From assembly GCA_014655195.1 (NCBI GenBank), contig BNBH01000008.1:1-64000 (forward strand): a stretch of DNA of 64,000 nt, read 5' to 3'. Numbering within the stretch: the stretch's first letter is position 1; the number at the start of each line of letters is the position of its first letter. Source of the stretch: Streptomyces cellulosae (lineage in GTDB: Bacteria; Actinomycetota; Actinomycetes; Streptomycetales; Streptomycetaceae). The notes below the pieces were generated by a model. It saw nothing but the letters and a program-made list of their open reading frames with translations, made no database searches and was not told the DNA's origin. Position numbers and translations under genes: made by a program. This document shows positions 33,927 to 45,029 of this stretch, piece by piece.

Positions 33927-34772
33927 ATGGGATTCGCAGACCAGCGCTTCACCGTCAACCTGTCGATCCTCTTCACCGAGCTGCCGCTCCTGGAGCGCCC
34001 TGCGGCCGCCGCCGAGGCCGGTTTCGGCGCGGTCGAGCTGTGGTGGCCGTGGGTGGACTCACCCGTGCCGCCGCGGTCCGAACTGGACGCGCTGCGCACG
34101 GCGATCGAGGACGCGGGGGTGCGGCTCACCGGCCTGAACTTCTACGCCGGGCGGCTGCCCGGCCCCGACCGGGGCGCGCTGTCCGTGCCGGGCGAGGAGT
34201 CGGAGCGGTTCCGGGCGAACGTCGAGGTCGCGGCCGGTTTCGCCGAGTCGCTCGGCTGCCGTGCGCTGAACGCGCTGTACGGCAACCGGGTGGACGGCGT
34301 GGACCCGGCCGAGCAGGACGCCCTCGCGCTGGAGAACCTCGTCCTCGCCGCGCGGGCCGCCCACCGGATCGGCGCGGTGCTGCTGATCGAGGCGCTCAAC
34401 CGGCCCGAGTCGCCGCACTACCCGCTGGTGTCGGCGCCGGCCGCCGTCGGCGTCGTCGAGCGGGTCGACGCGGCCACCGGGCTGGACAACGCGCGCTTCC
34501 TGATGGACCTGTACCACCTGGCCATGAACGGCGAGGACCTGCCGGCGGTGATCGACCGCTACGCGGACCGGACCGGGCATGTGCAGATCGCCGACAGCCC
34601 GGGGCGCGGCGCGCCCGGCACCGGGTCGCTCCCGCTGGAGGAACTGCTGGACCGGCTGCGGAAGGCCGGTTACGACGGCCGGGTCGGTCTGGAGTACAAG
34701 CCGGGCGACCGCCCGAGCGCGGAGGCCTTCGACTGGCTGCCGCGGGAGGCGCGCTCAGGCGCTTCCCGCTGA
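33927..34772 (+). CDS. hyi: Hydroxypyruvate isomerase
   Basis: A 281-residue TIM-barrel isomerase of the xylose isomerase-like superfamily: FTVNLSILFTELPLLERP, FGAVELWWPW, LTGLNFYAGRLPG, LLIEALNRPE and VGLEYKPGD with metal-binding glutamates. It interconverts hydroxypyruvate and tartronate semialdehyde. I use the ATG at 33927, since AAGGGAG lies 9 bases upstream; an ATG at 33906 has none. First gene of an operon with the reductase. Confidence 0.93.
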   Translation: MGFADQRFTVNLSILFTELPLLERPAAAAEAGFGAVELWWPWVDSPVPPRSELDALRTAIEDAGVRLTGLNFYAGRLPGPDRGALSVPGEESERFRANVEVAAGFAESLGCRALNALYGNRVDGVDPAEQDALALENLVLAARAAHRIGAVLLIEALNRPESPHYPLVSAPAAVGVVERVDAATGLDNARFLMDLYHLAMNGEDLPAVIDRYADRTGHVQIADSPGRGAPGTGSLPLEELLDRLRKAGYDGRVGLEYKPGDRPSAEAFDWLPREARSGASR

Positions 34773-34818
34773 CGCACCCCATTTCGAGACGTACCGAGTC
34801 GTACCGAGAGGCACCCTC

Positions 34819-35709
34819 ATGAGCACCCTTCCCAAGGTCGCCTGGATCGGTCTCGGCATCATGGGCTCCCCCATGTCCGAGAACCTCATCAAGGCGGGCT
34901 ACGACGTCACCGGCTACACCCTGGAGCGGGAGAAGCTGGACCGGCTGGCCGCCGCGGGCGGCACCGCCGCCTCCTCCGTCGCCGAGGCGGTGCGGGACGC
35001 GGACGTGATCGTCACGATGGTCCCCGCCTCCCCGCAGGTCGAGGCCGTGGCCTACGGCCCCGACGGCATCCTGGAGAACGCGCGGCGCGGCGCCCTGCTG
35101 ATCGACATGTCCTCGATCACCCCGCAGACCTCCGTGGACCTGGCCGCCGCCGCGAAGGAGAAGGGCATCCGGGTGCTCGACGCGCCCGTGTCCGGTGGTG
35201 AGGCCGGGGCGATCGAGGCGGTGCTGTCCATCATGGCGGGCGGCGAGCAGGCCGACTTCGACGAGGCGAAGCCGCTGTTCGAAGCGCTGGGGAAGACGAT
35301 CGTGCGGTGCGGTCCGCACGGCTCCGGGCAGACGGTGAAGGCCGCCAACCAGCTGATCGTCGCCGTGAACATCCAGGCGTGCGCGGAGGCCGTGGTCTTC
35401 CTGGAGAAGTCCGGCGTCGACCTCGCGGCCGCGCTGGACGTCCTGGGCGGCGGTCTGGCCGGCTCGACCGTGCTGGCCCGCAAGAAGGACAACTTCCTGA
35501 AGCGGGACTTCAAGCCGGGCTTCCGCATCGACCTGCACCACAAGGACATGGGCATCGTCACCGACGCCGCCCGCAACGTGGGCGCCGCGCTGCCCGTCGG
35601 CGCGGTGGTCGCCCAGCTGGTGGCGAGCCTGCGCGCCCAGGGCGACGGCGGGCTCGACCACTCCGCGCTGCTGCGGGCCGTCGAGCGGCTGTCCGGCGCG
35701 GAGGTCTGA
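34819..35709 (+). CDS. glxR: Tartronate semialdehyde reductase
   Basis: A 296-residue beta-hydroxyacid dehydrogenase. NAD-binding GLGIMGSPM, substrate site DAPVSGGEAGA (near 123-133) and the catalytic lysine in GQTVKAANQ (near 171-175) are intact. It reduces 2-hydroxy-3-oxopropanoate to D-glycerate, completing the glycerate route from glyoxylate. Separated from hyi by 46 bp with GAGAGG upstream, so likely cotranscribed. Confidence 0.94.
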   Translation: MSTLPKVAWIGLGIMGSPMSENLIKAGYDVTGYTLEREKLDRLAAAGGTAASSVAEAVRDADVIVTMVPASPQVEAVAYGPDGILENARRGALLIDMSSITPQTSVDLAAAAKEKGIRVLDAPVSGGEAGAIEAVLSIMAGGEQADFDEAKPLFEALGKTIVRCGPHGSGQTVKAANQLIVAVNIQACAEAVVFLEKSGVDLAAALDVLGGGLAGSTVLARKKDNFLKRDFKPGFRIDLHHKDMGIVTDAARNVGAALPVGAVVAQLVASLRAQGDGGLDHSALLRAVERLSGAEV

Positions 35710-35731
35710 CCCCGCTGTCCTCCTGAAGACC

Positions 35732-35846
35732 CCGGGCGGCGCCGGCGCCGACATCAGTCCCGTCGCGCCCAAGGCGGCGGCGCCGCCCGGAACCCACGGC
35801 CCGCACCGCGACGCCGTACGGCCCGGATGAGGGGTGGCCGTACGGC
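35732..35846. terminator. Two hairpins after glxR
   Basis: CCGGGCGGCGCC (35732-35743) pairs with GGCGCCGCCCGG (35779-35790), and GCCGTACGGCC (35813-35823) with GGCCGTACGGC (35836-35846). The 390 bp between glxR and the next gene otherwise hold the tandem repeat at 35991 and no convincing gene. Confidence 0.6.
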
Positions 35847-35990
35847 ACCGGGGCGGTGCGGGCGGGGCGAGGGCGCCGCGGCGGCGTGCGAGCCAGTGCG
35901 GTGGTCAAGGCCCCGGCGCGTCTCCTTCGACCTGAGGGGAGACGCCCCGCGGCCGTCGCCGCCGCCGCGGCCCCGAGCCCACCGTCCCCC

Positions 35991-36079
35991 GGCGTGCGGA
36001 TCCGTTCCCGGCGTGCGTCCGGTCCCGGCGTGCGTCCGGTCCCGGCGTGCGTCCGGTCCCGGCGTGCGGATCCGCGCGG
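35991..36079. repeat. 17-bp tandem repeats
   Basis: Three exact copies of a 17-bp unit (GGCGTGCGTCCGGTCCC, 36010-36060), flanked on both sides by GGCGTGCGGATCCG (35991-36004 and 36061-36074). It lies just upstream of the small gene at 36099. Confidence 0.85.
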
Positions 36080-36098
36080 TCCGCAGCAGCCTGGGGGC

Positions 36099-36335
36099 AT
36101 GGCACATCCGACGGAGCATCCGCACATCGTGGTCCATCCGCCCGCCCTGGACGGCTCCCGGCGGGTCACCTCCGACGACGAGACGCTGGGCGTCGCCACG
36201 CACACCGACGACGTGGGCGAGATCCTGCGCCTGGCAGACCTGTACGTCACCGACGTCGAGGACGCGGACTTCATCGAGTGGCAGGGCGGCGGCCCGGACG
36301 ACTGGCCGGGACTGTCCGAACACCACGAGCCGTGA
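36099..36335 (+). CDS. Small acidic hypothetical protein
   Basis: A 78-residue, strongly acidic protein (LRLADLYVTDVEDADFIEWQ) with no recognised domain. Its promoter region is a run of 17-bp tandem repeats. The ATG is preceded only by a GGGGG run. Unknown function. Confidence 0.55.
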   Translation: MAHPTEHPHIVVHPPALDGSRRVTSDDETLGVATHTDDVGEILRLADLYVTDVEDADFIEWQGGGPDDWPGLSEHHEP

Positions 36336-36527
36336 GACGCGGGCGTACGGCGGCGTCCGTGGGCGGCGCCGTACGGCATCGTCCGTAGGACGGCTACGGC
36401 ACCCTCAAATGAACCTCTGAACACGGCCTCCCGAGGCTTCGGCGGGCCCCGCGCGCGGAACCATCCCCGCACACGGGGCCCGCCGGCACGGGGGCGGCGG
36501 GCCCCCTGTCCGAGGGGGTGTCCTGTC

Positions 36528-37241
36528 ATGGCCGACACCGAGCGCGTACGGGAAGCGCCGCACGAACTCGCCCTGCTGGCCGGGGGCCCGCGCGCCGCCG
36601 TCGTGGTGGCCGTCGTCGCCCTGCATCTGCGCGGCGCCGTCGAGCCGGGCTCACGGGGCAGGCTGGTGGCGGTCGACAACGAGGCGGGGCGCGCGCTGCC
36701 GACGCTGCCGACGCCGGACGAGGACCTCGACGTCCCGGCGGAGCTGCGGGTGCCGTACCTGGAGAGCGCGGTGCACCAGCGACTGCAACGGCCGTGCGCG
36801 ATACGGGAGTTGCACCGCGACCCGGACGTCCGGTGGGCGGTGGACACGCTGAAGGCCGGACTGGTGGACACGGACCTGGTGAGTCCGCCGCCGCTGCTGG
36901 GCGCGACGCGGGCGGCACGCCGCCGCCTGCACGTGCTGCGCACCGCGTATCCCGTCCCGGCGAGCCGCGACGGCCTCTCCGACAAGGAGAAGCTCCTGGC
37001 CGTCGCCCTGCACGGCCAGGCGGCCCTCCGCGTCGTCGTCCCCCGTTTCGCCCTTCGCGCGGGCCTCACCCCCCGCGTCCGCCTCCGCCACAAGCGCACC
37101 CTGCGCCACTTCATCCCCGCCTCCGGCGGCTCCAGCGGCGCCTACACGGGCCCCCACTACTGCGGCGGCGGGTTCTGCGGGGGCGGAAGCGGAGGGGGTT
37201 GCGGAGGCGGAGGGGGCTGCGGCGGGGGCGGGGGCGACTGA
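36528..37241 (+). CDS. TIGR04222-like protein with Gly/Cys tail
   Basis: A 237-residue protein resembling TIGR04222 proteins: HELALLAGGPRAAVVVAVVALHLRGAV near the start and LSDKEKLLAVALHGQAAL later. Typical members have additional membrane helices, which are missing here. The last ~35 residues form a striking low-complexity tail of Gly with five Cys (CGGGFCGGGSGGGC and onward), as in several members of the family. Role unknown. Confidence 0.7.
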   Translation: MADTERVREAPHELALLAGGPRAAVVVAVVALHLRGAVEPGSRGRLVAVDNEAGRALPTLPTPDEDLDVPAELRVPYLESAVHQRLQRPCAIRELHRDPDVRWAVDTLKAGLVDTDLVSPPPLLGATRAARRRLHVLRTAYPVPASRDGLSDKEKLLAVALHGQAALRVVVPRFALRAGLTPRVRLRHKRTLRHFIPASGGSSGAYTGPHYCGGGFCGGGSGGGCGGGGGCGGGGGD

Positions 37242-37268
37242 GCCCGAACCGAACCCGGTTGCCCGAGG

Positions 37269-37345
37269 TCCGTCCGCCGGGTGACCATCGCCGGACGGAG
37301 CGAGTCGAGGGACCGACGTGGCAGGGGCGGGGTTTCGCCTGCCAC
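37269..37345. terminator. Hairpins between convergent genes
   Basis: TCCGTCCG (37269-37276) pairs with CGGACGGA (37292-37299), and GTGGCAGG (37318-37325) with CCTGCCAC (37338-37345), between the TIGR04222 gene and the end of gcl. Confidence 0.5.
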
Positions 37346-37367
37346 CCAGCCCCTGTCCCCGCTGTCG

Positions 37368-39152
<1,785 letters not shown>

Positions 39153-39221
39153 GGAGTACTCCTGCTTCGGCTTCTCGGATTCGCACGCCCGTCGCGCCCC
39201 GCGGTGAGCCGCTTCCGTTCA

Positions 39222-39257
39222 TTCCGTATTGCGGAATATTCTTTCTGCTATCTGGAA
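39222..39257 (-). promoter_or_regulatory. Composite operator of gcl
   Basis: TTCCGTATTGCGGAA (39222-39236) and TTCTGCTATCTGGAA (39243-39257), centres 21 bp apart. The 36-bp element equals the reverse complement of the hyi-side element at 31 of 36 positions, and in both cases the strong palindrome is nearer the gene. Confidence 0.75.
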
Positions 39258-39365
39258 TGAATGTAGAAGTAGCGGACGGAGACCGTCAAGAGCGGCCGCA
39301 AGTGCGGGACATCGGCGGGCGGGAGGAGGACGATGGACGCGCCTCGAGAACAACGGAGTGGACCC

Positions 39366-40040
39366 ATGTCCGAGAGCCTCCCGGTGCGCTGCCCCGCCTG
39401 TCGGCGCTCGCACCGCTACACGGCCCCGGCGTACCCCTGCGCCTGTGGCGCGCCCGTCGCCGCGCCGCTGGACCCCGACCGGGTGCCGGCCGCCGTCGGG
39501 CACCGCTCCTGGCGCGAGGAATGGGTGACCGTGCGCTGCGGCAGCTGCGGCACGCGCGGCGAGTGGCCGCACCCCGAACTGGGCTGCCCCTGTGGCACGG
39601 TGCTGCGCATCCCGGTCACGGACCACCGTGAGGACGCGCCCGCCGCCGGGAGGCCGGGGCGGGCCGCCGGCCCCACCGTGCCGATCCGCAGCGCGCGCGA
39701 CGCGGTCACGGCCGCCGTGCTGTATCTGCGCCGCCTCGGCCACGACGACATCCGGCGCGCGGACCAGCGGCCGACGTCCGGAGTCGGACTGGCCGGCCGG
39801 GGCGTGCTGGCCCAGCTCGACCCGGCGGCGCGGCGGGCGACCCCGCGGGACGTGGAGTGCCTGTGGCTGACCGCCATGACGGAGTCCGCGGCCTGTCTGT
39901 ACTTCTCGCTCTCCGGCTACACCGCGGAGGCCCGCGGCCGCGCCGACGCCCTGGACGTCCCGCTGTTCGTCCTCGAACCCTCGGGCGTCGCCCGTCCCGA
40001 GAACGCGGCCGCGGTGGCACTGGACGCGGACGCGTCCTGA
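39366..40040 (+). CDS. Zinc-ribbon protein with Mrr-like C-terminus
   Basis: A 224-residue protein with two N-terminal zinc knuckles: CPAC and CACG (about 10-30), then CGSC and CPCG (about 60-83). The C-terminal part (about 105-215) has SGVGLAGRGVLAQL, and CLYFSLSGYTAEARGRADALDVPLFVLE, which recalls the last half of Mrr/restriction-endonuclease-like domains (SGYT.EA..A). I do not see a full PD-(D/E)xK set, so activity is uncertain. ATG at 39366 is preceded by CGGAG. Divergent from gcl. Confidence 0.6.
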   Translation: MSESLPVRCPACRRSHRYTAPAYPCACGAPVAAPLDPDRVPAAVGHRSWREEWVTVRCGSCGTRGEWPHPELGCPCGTVLRIPVTDHREDAPAAGRPGRAAGPTVPIRSARDAVTAAVLYLRRLGHDDIRRADQRPTSGVGLAGRGVLAQLDPAARRATPRDVECLWLTAMTESAACLYFSLSGYTAEARGRADALDVPLFVLEPSGVARPENAAAVALDADAS

Positions 40041-40083
40041 AACTCCCGCGACGCGTGCGGCAGGTGCGTCCGATACTCGTCGG

Positions 40084-40623
40084 ATGCGCATCCGTCCCGC
40101 CGCCCCCGGTGACCTGCCCGCCCTCCAGGACGTCGAACGGGCGGCCGGCGCGCCGTTCCGCGACGTGGGCATGCCGGAGATCGCCGACGACGACCCGCCC
40201 ACGCTGGACGAGCTGGAGCGCTGTCGGAAGGCCGGCCGCTGCTGGGTCGCGGTGGACGAGCGGGACCGCCCCGTGGCGTACGTGACCGCCGAGCCGGTCG
40301 ACGGCGCCCTCCACGTCGAACAGGTCTCCGTCCATCCGCGCGCCGCCCGCCGGGGCGTGGGCCGCACCCTGCTCGCGCACGCCGCCGAGCACGCCCGCGA
40401 GCGGGACCTGACCGCCCTCACCCTCACCACGTTCGCCGAGGTCCCGTGGAACGCCCCGTACTACGCCCGCCTCGGTTTCCGCACCCTGCCCGAGCCCGAA
40501 CTCACCCCGGGTCTGCGCCGCATCCGCGCCGAGGAGAGCGCCCACGGCCTCGACCACTGGCCGCGCGTCTGCATGCGCCTGGAACTACCGGGCGCCGACG
40601 GTCCGTCGGCGCCCGGTGGCTGA
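40084..40623 (+). CDS. GNAT-family N-acetyltransferase
   Basis: A 179-residue single-domain GNAT: HVEQVSVHPRAARRGVGRTLLAHA binds acetyl-CoA, and APYYARLGFRTLPE is the usual closing motif. Substrate unknown. Its last codons (PGADGPSAPG) are written by a strong hairpin that doubles as terminator. Confidence 0.88.
   Translation: MRIRPAAPGDLPALQDVERAAGAPFRDVGMPEIADDDPPTLDELERCRKAGRCWVAVDERDRPVAYVTAEPVDGALHVEQVSVHPRAARRGVGRTLLAHAAEHARERDLTALTLTTFAEVPWNAPYYARLGFRTLPEPELTPGLRRIRAEESAHGLDHWPRVCMRLELPGADGPSAPGG
40588..40616. terminator. Terminator hairpin inside the GNAT coding end
   Basis: CCGGGCGCCGAC and GTCGGCGCCCGG form a perfect 12-bp stem with a 5-nt loop, ending 4 bases before the stop codon and 15 bp from the convergent acyl-CoA synthetase end. 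Confidence 0.75.
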
Positions 40624-40630
40624 GCACCGC

Positions 40631-42223
40631 TCAGCCCGTCGCGTACTTCTCCCTCAGTTCGATCTTGCGCACCTTCCCCGAGACCGTCATCGGGAAGGTC
40701 TCCAGGAGTTCCAGGCGGCTCGGCACCTTGTAGTGGGCCAGGCGGCCGTCGCAGTACGTGCGCAGTTCGTCCAGGGTGAGCGGGTCGGCCGGGTCGCGGG
40801 GGATGACGCAGGCCAGGACCTCCTCGCCGTAGCGCTCGTGCGGGACGCCGACGACCTGGACGTCCGCGACCTTCGGGTGGCCGTAGAGGAACTCCTCGAT
40901 CTCGCGCGGGTAGATGTTCTCGCCGCCCCGGATGATCATGTCCTTGATGCGGCCGACGATCTCCACGTAGCCGTCGTCGCGCATCATCGCGAGGTCGCCG
41001 GTGTGCATCCAGCGGCCGCGGTCGATCGCCTCGGCGGTCTTCTCCGGCTCGTCCCAGTAGCCGAGCATCACGCTGTAGCCCCGCGTGCACAGTTCGCCGG
41101 ACGTGCCGCGCGGCACGGTGACGCCGGTCGCCGGGTCGACGACCTTCACCTCGATGTGCGGAAGGACGCGGCCGACGGTGCCGGTGCGGTGCTCCAGGTC
41201 GTCCTCCATGCGGGTCTGGAGGGACACCGGGGAGGTCTCCGTCATGCCGTAGCAGATGGAGACCTGCTCCATGTGCATCTCGGCGACCACCCGCTTCATC
41301 ACCTCCACCGGGCAGGGCGAGCCCGCCATGATGCCGGTGCGCAGCGAGGTGAGGTCGTAGGAGGCGAAGTCGGGCAGGTTCAGCTCGGCGATGAACATCG
41401 TCGGCACCCCGTACAGGGAGGTGCAGCGCTCCTGCTCGACCGCGCGCAGGGTGGCAGCCGGGTCGAAGGACGCGGCGGGGATGACCATGCAGGCGCCGTG
41501 CGAGGTGGCCGCCAGGTTGCCCATGACCATGCCGAAGCAGTGGTAGAAGGGCACCGGGATGCACACCCGGTCCTGCTCGCTGTAGGCGATCAGCTCCCCC
41601 ACGAAGTAGCCGTTGTTGAGGATGTTGTGGTGGGAGAGGGTGGCGCCCTTGGGGAAGCCGGTGGTGCCCGAGGTGTACTGGATGTTGATGGGGTCGTCGC
41701 AGGACAGCTCCGGCCGGACGGGGTCCGGGGTGGCGCGGGCGACCAGGGCGTCCCAGCTCGGGTCGCCGACGTACACGACCTCCCGCAGCTCCGGGCATCT
41801 TCCGCGGACTTCCTCCGCCATGGCCCGGTAGTCGCTCGTCTTGTGGCTGAGGGAGGCGACCAGCAGCCGGATGCCGGACTGCCTGAGGACGTACTCGACC
41901 TCGTGCGTGCGGTACGCCGGGTTGATGTTCACCATGATCGCGCCGATGCGGGCGGTGGCGTACTGCGTGAACACCCACTCGGGACAGTTGACCGCCCAGA
42001 TGCCCACCCGGTCGCCCTTCGTCACACCGGAGTTGAGCAGTGCGGACGCCAACTCGTCGACGCGCTCGGCGAATTCGGCGTAGGTCCAGCGCCGGCCGGA
42101 CTCCACGTCGACCAGCGCCTCGCGGTCGGGCCAGGCGGCGACCGCGCGGTCCAGGTTGGCGCCGACGGTGTCGCCAAGGAGGGTCGTGGCGCTGGTGCCG
42201 TGGCTGTAGGAGAGGTCGGTCAC
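40631..42223 (-). CDS. AMP-forming acyl-CoA synthetase
   Basis: A 530-residue ANL-superfamily ligase with the AMP-binding motif [46 protein letters not shown] and the C-terminal catalytic lysine in [11 protein letters not shown]. Probably activates medium or long-chain fatty acids (FadD-like). Its start overlaps the previous synthetase by 4 bp; both are transcribed together. Confidence 0.9.
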   Translation of the reverse strand: MTDLSYSHGTSATTLLGDTVGANLDRAVAAWPDREALVDVESGRRWTYAEFAERVDELASALLNSGVTKGDRVGIWAVNCPEWVFTQYATARIGAIMVNINPAYRTHEVEYVLRQSGIRLLVASLSHKTSDYRAMAEEVRGRCPELREVVYVGDPSWDALVARATPDPVRPELSCDDPINIQYTSGTTGFPKGATLSHHNILNNGYFVGELIAYSEQDRVCIPVPFYHCFGMVMGNLAATSHGACMVIPAASFDPAATLRAVEQERCTSLYGVPTMFIAELNLPDFASYDLTSLRTGIMAGSPCPVEVMKRVVAEMHMEQVSICYGMTETSPVSLQTRMEDDLEHRTGTVGRVLPHIEVKVVDPATGVTVPRGTSGELCTRGYSVMLGYWDEPEKTAEAIDRGRWMHTGDLAMMRDDGYVEIVGRIKDMIIRGGENIYPREIEEFLYGHPKVADVQVVGVPHERYGEEVLACVIPRDPADPLTLDELRTYCDGRLAHYKVPSRLELLETFPMTVSGKVRKIELREKYATG

Positions 42224-43893
42224 CGGAAGTCCTCCTCGCGGTACTCGGCGGTCGAGCCGGCCGCCGTCGCCTCGCGCAGTTCGATGCGGCGGATCTTGCC
42301 CGAGACGGTCTTGGGCAGTTCGCCGAACTCGATACGGCGGACGCGCTTGTAGGGGGCGAGCACCTGGCGGGAGTGGTCGAAGAGGACCTTCGCCGTGTCG
42401 GGTCCTGGCTCCCAGCCGTCGGCGAGCACGATGTACGCCTTCGGCACGGCCAGCCGCAGTTCGTCAGGGGCGGGCACCACGGCCGCCTCGGCGACCGCCT
42501 CGTGCTCCAGCAGCGCGCTCTCCAGCTCGAACGGGCTGATCTTGTAGTCGGACGCCTTGAACACGTCGTCCGCGCGCCCCACGTAGGTGATGTAGCCGTC
42601 CTCGTCGCGGGAGCCGATGTCGCCGGTGCGGTAGTAGCCGCCGGCCATCGCCTCCGCCGTGCGGTCCGGGTCGCCGTGGTAGCCCGTCATCAGGCCGACG
42701 GGCCGCTCGGACAGGTCCAGCGCGATCTCGCCCTCGCTGACGCCGGGCGCGCCCGACACCGGGTCGAGGAGCTCCACGCGGTAGCCGGGGCTGGGGCGGC
42801 CCATGGAGCCGGTCTTGAGGACCTGGCCGGGACTGTTGGACACCTGCACGGCGGTCTCGGTCTGCCCGAAGCCGTCCCGGATGGTGACGCCCCAGGCGCG
42901 CCGCACCTGTTCGATGACCTCCGGGTTGAGGGGCTCGCCCGCGGCGACGACCTCACGGGGCGGGGTGCGCAGCCGGCCCAGGTCGGACTGGATGAGCATG
43001 CGCCACACGGTCGGCGGGGCGCAGAAGGTGGTGACGCCCGCCTTGTCCATCTCGGCCATCAGGCGGGGCGCGTCGAAGCGGGTGTAGTTGTGCAGGAAGA
43101 CGGTCGCCTCGGCGTTCCACGGGGCGAAGAGGTTGGACCAGGCGTGCTTGGCCCAGCCGGGCGAGGAGATGTTGAGGTGCACGTCGCCGGGGCGCAGGCC
43201 GATCCAGTACATGGTCGCCAGATGCCCGACCGGGTACGAGGTGTGGGTGTGCTCGACCAGCTTGGGGCGGGCGGTGGTGCCCGAGGTGAAGTACAGCATC
43301 AGCGGGTCGTCGGCGAGGGTCGGCCCGTCGGCGGTGAAGGTGTCGGACGCCCCGTACGCGTCGGCGTACGGAAGCCAGGCGCCGCCGGGCTCCTCCCCCA
43401 CCGCGATACGGGTGTAGTCGCCGGGCACCTCGTCGAACTTCGCGGTGTCGGCGGAGCGCACGATCACATGGCGGACCTCGCCGCGGTCGACGCGGTCGCG
43501 CAGGTCGGCGGGGCCGAGCAGCGGGGTGGCGGGGATGACCACGGCGCGCAGCTTCATCGCGGCCAGGGCGGTCTCCCACAGTTCGGCCTGGTTGCCGAGC
43601 ATCACCAGCACCCGGTCCTCGGCGGCCACGCCCCGCTCCCGCAGCCAGTTCGCGACCCGGTCGGAGCGGCGCGACAGCTCGGCGAAGGACAGACGGGTCT
43701 CGCCGCCGTCCTCCTCGACGAGGTGCAGGGCCGTGCGGTCGTTGCCGTCGGCGATCGCGTCGAACCAGTCCAGGGCCCAGTTGAAGCGTTCGGGCCGGGG
43801 CCAGGCGAAGTCCCGGTAGGCGGTGGCGTAGTCCTCACGGTGTTCCAGCAGGAAGTCCCGGGCCCTGCGGAACTGCTCCGTCGCCGTCGTCAT
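42220..43893 (-). CDS. Acyl-CoA synthetase (medium-chain/acetyl-type)
   Basis: A 557-residue ANL ligase: [18 protein letters not shown] (P-loop), [27 protein letters not shown] and [11 protein letters not shown]. The N-terminal region ([11 protein letters not shown]) is of the ACSM/medium-chain type. It is the first gene of the two-synthetase operon, divergent from a GAF-LuxR regulator with 125 bp between starts that contain a 16-bp palindrome. Confidence 0.9.
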   Translation of the reverse strand: MTTATEQFRRARDFLLEHREDYATAYRDFAWPRPERFNWALDWFDAIADGNDRTALHLVEEDGGETRLSFAELSRRSDRVANWLRERGVAAEDRVLVMLGNQAELWETALAAMKLRAVVIPATPLLGPADLRDRVDRGEVRHVIVRSADTAKFDEVPGDYTRIAVGEEPGGAWLPYADAYGASDTFTADGPTLADDPLMLYFTSGTTARPKLVEHTHTSYPVGHLATMYWIGLRPGDVHLNISSPGWAKHAWSNLFAPWNAEATVFLHNYTRFDAPRLMAEMDKAGVTTFCAPPTVWRMLIQSDLGRLRTPPREVVAAGEPLNPEVIEQVRRAWGVTIRDGFGQTETAVQVSNSPGQVLKTGSMGRPSPGYRVELLDPVSGAPGVSEGEIALDLSERPVGLMTGYHGDPDRTAEAMAGGYYRTGDIGSRDEDGYITYVGRADDVFKASDYKISPFELESALLEHEAVAEAAVVPAPDELRLAVPKAYIVLADGWEPGPDTAKVLFDHSRQVLAPYKRVRRIEFGELPKTVSGKIRRIELREATAAGSTAEYREEDFR

Positions 43894-43964
43894 GCGTCCT
43901 CCTCGGTGCCGGACCTTGCCGGGCGGCTCACCGCCATCGTGTAATCCGTGATGCAGGTCTCACT

Positions 43965-43980
43965 ACCCCCGAACGGGGGT
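43965..43980. promoter_or_regulatory. 16-bp palindrome between acyl-CoA synthetase operon and LuxR gene
   Basis: ACCCCC-GAAC-GGGGGT, a perfect 6-bp inverted repeat about 39 bp before the regulator start and 72 bp before the synthetase start. A likely site for the divergent LuxR-type regulator. Confidence 0.55.
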
Positions 43981-44018
43981 GTGCGCCCGCACACGGGCCG
44001 TGGTGAAGGGGCGAACAG

Positions 44019-44876
44019 GTGACAGCAGACCCGACGAGGACGGGCGAGGCGGTGGAGATCCGGGGTGCGCTGGCCCGGCTGCGGCGCGCGACGGGGCTGC
44101 CGGTGGCGTTCGGCGGGCTGGTGGAGCCGGGGCGCCGGCACGTCCGCATCAGCGAGCTGAGCGGCACGGCCACCCCGGCGCTCAGCTCGCTCGCGGTGAC
44201 CCCGGGCAACGGTCTCGGCGGCAAGGCGGTCGCGCTGGCCCGGCCGTGCGCGGTGGCGGACTACTCCGTCTCCCGGCAGATCAGCCACGAGTACGACGTC
44301 CCGGTCGCCGCCGAGGGCCTGCGCTCCGTGGTCGCCGTGCCGGTCGTCGTACGGCGGCGGGTGCGGGCGGTGCTGTACGGGGCGCTGCGCACCGCGCGGC
44401 CGCTCGGCGACCGCACCCTCGGTGAGGCGGTGCAGGTCGCGCGGGACGTCGAGCAGACCCTGCTGATGCGGGAGGAGGCGGCGGAACTGCTGGCGGCCGC
44501 CGAGCCGGAGCCGGGCGCGGACCCGTGGCGGGAGTCCGGCGCGGGCGCTCGGCGGGAGCGGGTGCGGGAGGCGCACGCGGCGCTGCGGGCGCTGGCCCCG
44601 AGGATCGCCGACCCGGCGCTGCGGGCGGAGCTGCTGGACGCGTGCGCCCTGCTCACCGCGCGGGAGACACCGGCCGGCGCGGTGCGGCTCGCGCCGCGGG
44701 AGGTGGACGTGCTGGCCTGTGTCGCGGCGGGGGCGACGAACGGGGCGGCGGCCGCCCGGCTGGGGCTGACGTCCGAAACGGTCAAGGCGTATCTGCGGTC
44801 CGCGATGCGCAAGCTGGGGGCACGGACCCGGGGCGAGGCGGTGGTCGCCGCCCGCAGGGCCGGGTGGTTGCCGTAG
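44019..44876 (+). CDS. GAF-LuxR transcriptional regulator
   Basis: A 285-residue one-component regulator: a GAF-like sensor (about 10-150, GNGLGGKAVALARPCAVADY and SVVAVPVVVRRRVRAVLYGAL) and a C-terminal LuxR helix-turn-helix (about 222-283, LAPREVDVLACVAAGATNGAAAARLGLTSETVKAYL). GTG start with AAGGGGCGA upstream. Divergent from the acyl-CoA synthetases, so probably tunes them in response to a small ligand. Confidence 0.87.
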   Translation: MTADPTRTGEAVEIRGALARLRRATGLPVAFGGLVEPGRRHVRISELSGTATPALSSLAVTPGNGLGGKAVALARPCAVADYSVSRQISHEYDVPVAAEGLRSVVAVPVVVRRRVRAVLYGALRTARPLGDRTLGEAVQVARDVEQTLLMREEAAELLAAAEPEPGADPWRESGAGARRERVREAHAALRALAPRIADPALRAELLDACALLTARETPAGAVRLAPREVDVLACVAAGATNGAAAARLGLTSETVKAYLRSAMRKLGARTRGEAVVAARRAGWLP

Positions 44877-45029
44877 ATTTGCGGTGTTCTCCCACGGACG
44901 GCAATAGCACGAGTACACCTTTGATTAACAGTTGATCGGAACGTTGTCATTTACCTCACTCCACCGTCCGCCGGAATTGAGGACCCTGTTGCCTAATATT
45001 GGCCAGGACACGCCACACGGAGGGGAGCG

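Noticed and set aside
35991..36079. CRISPR-like array
   Set aside because: Units are 17 bp with no spacers and no cas genes nearby.
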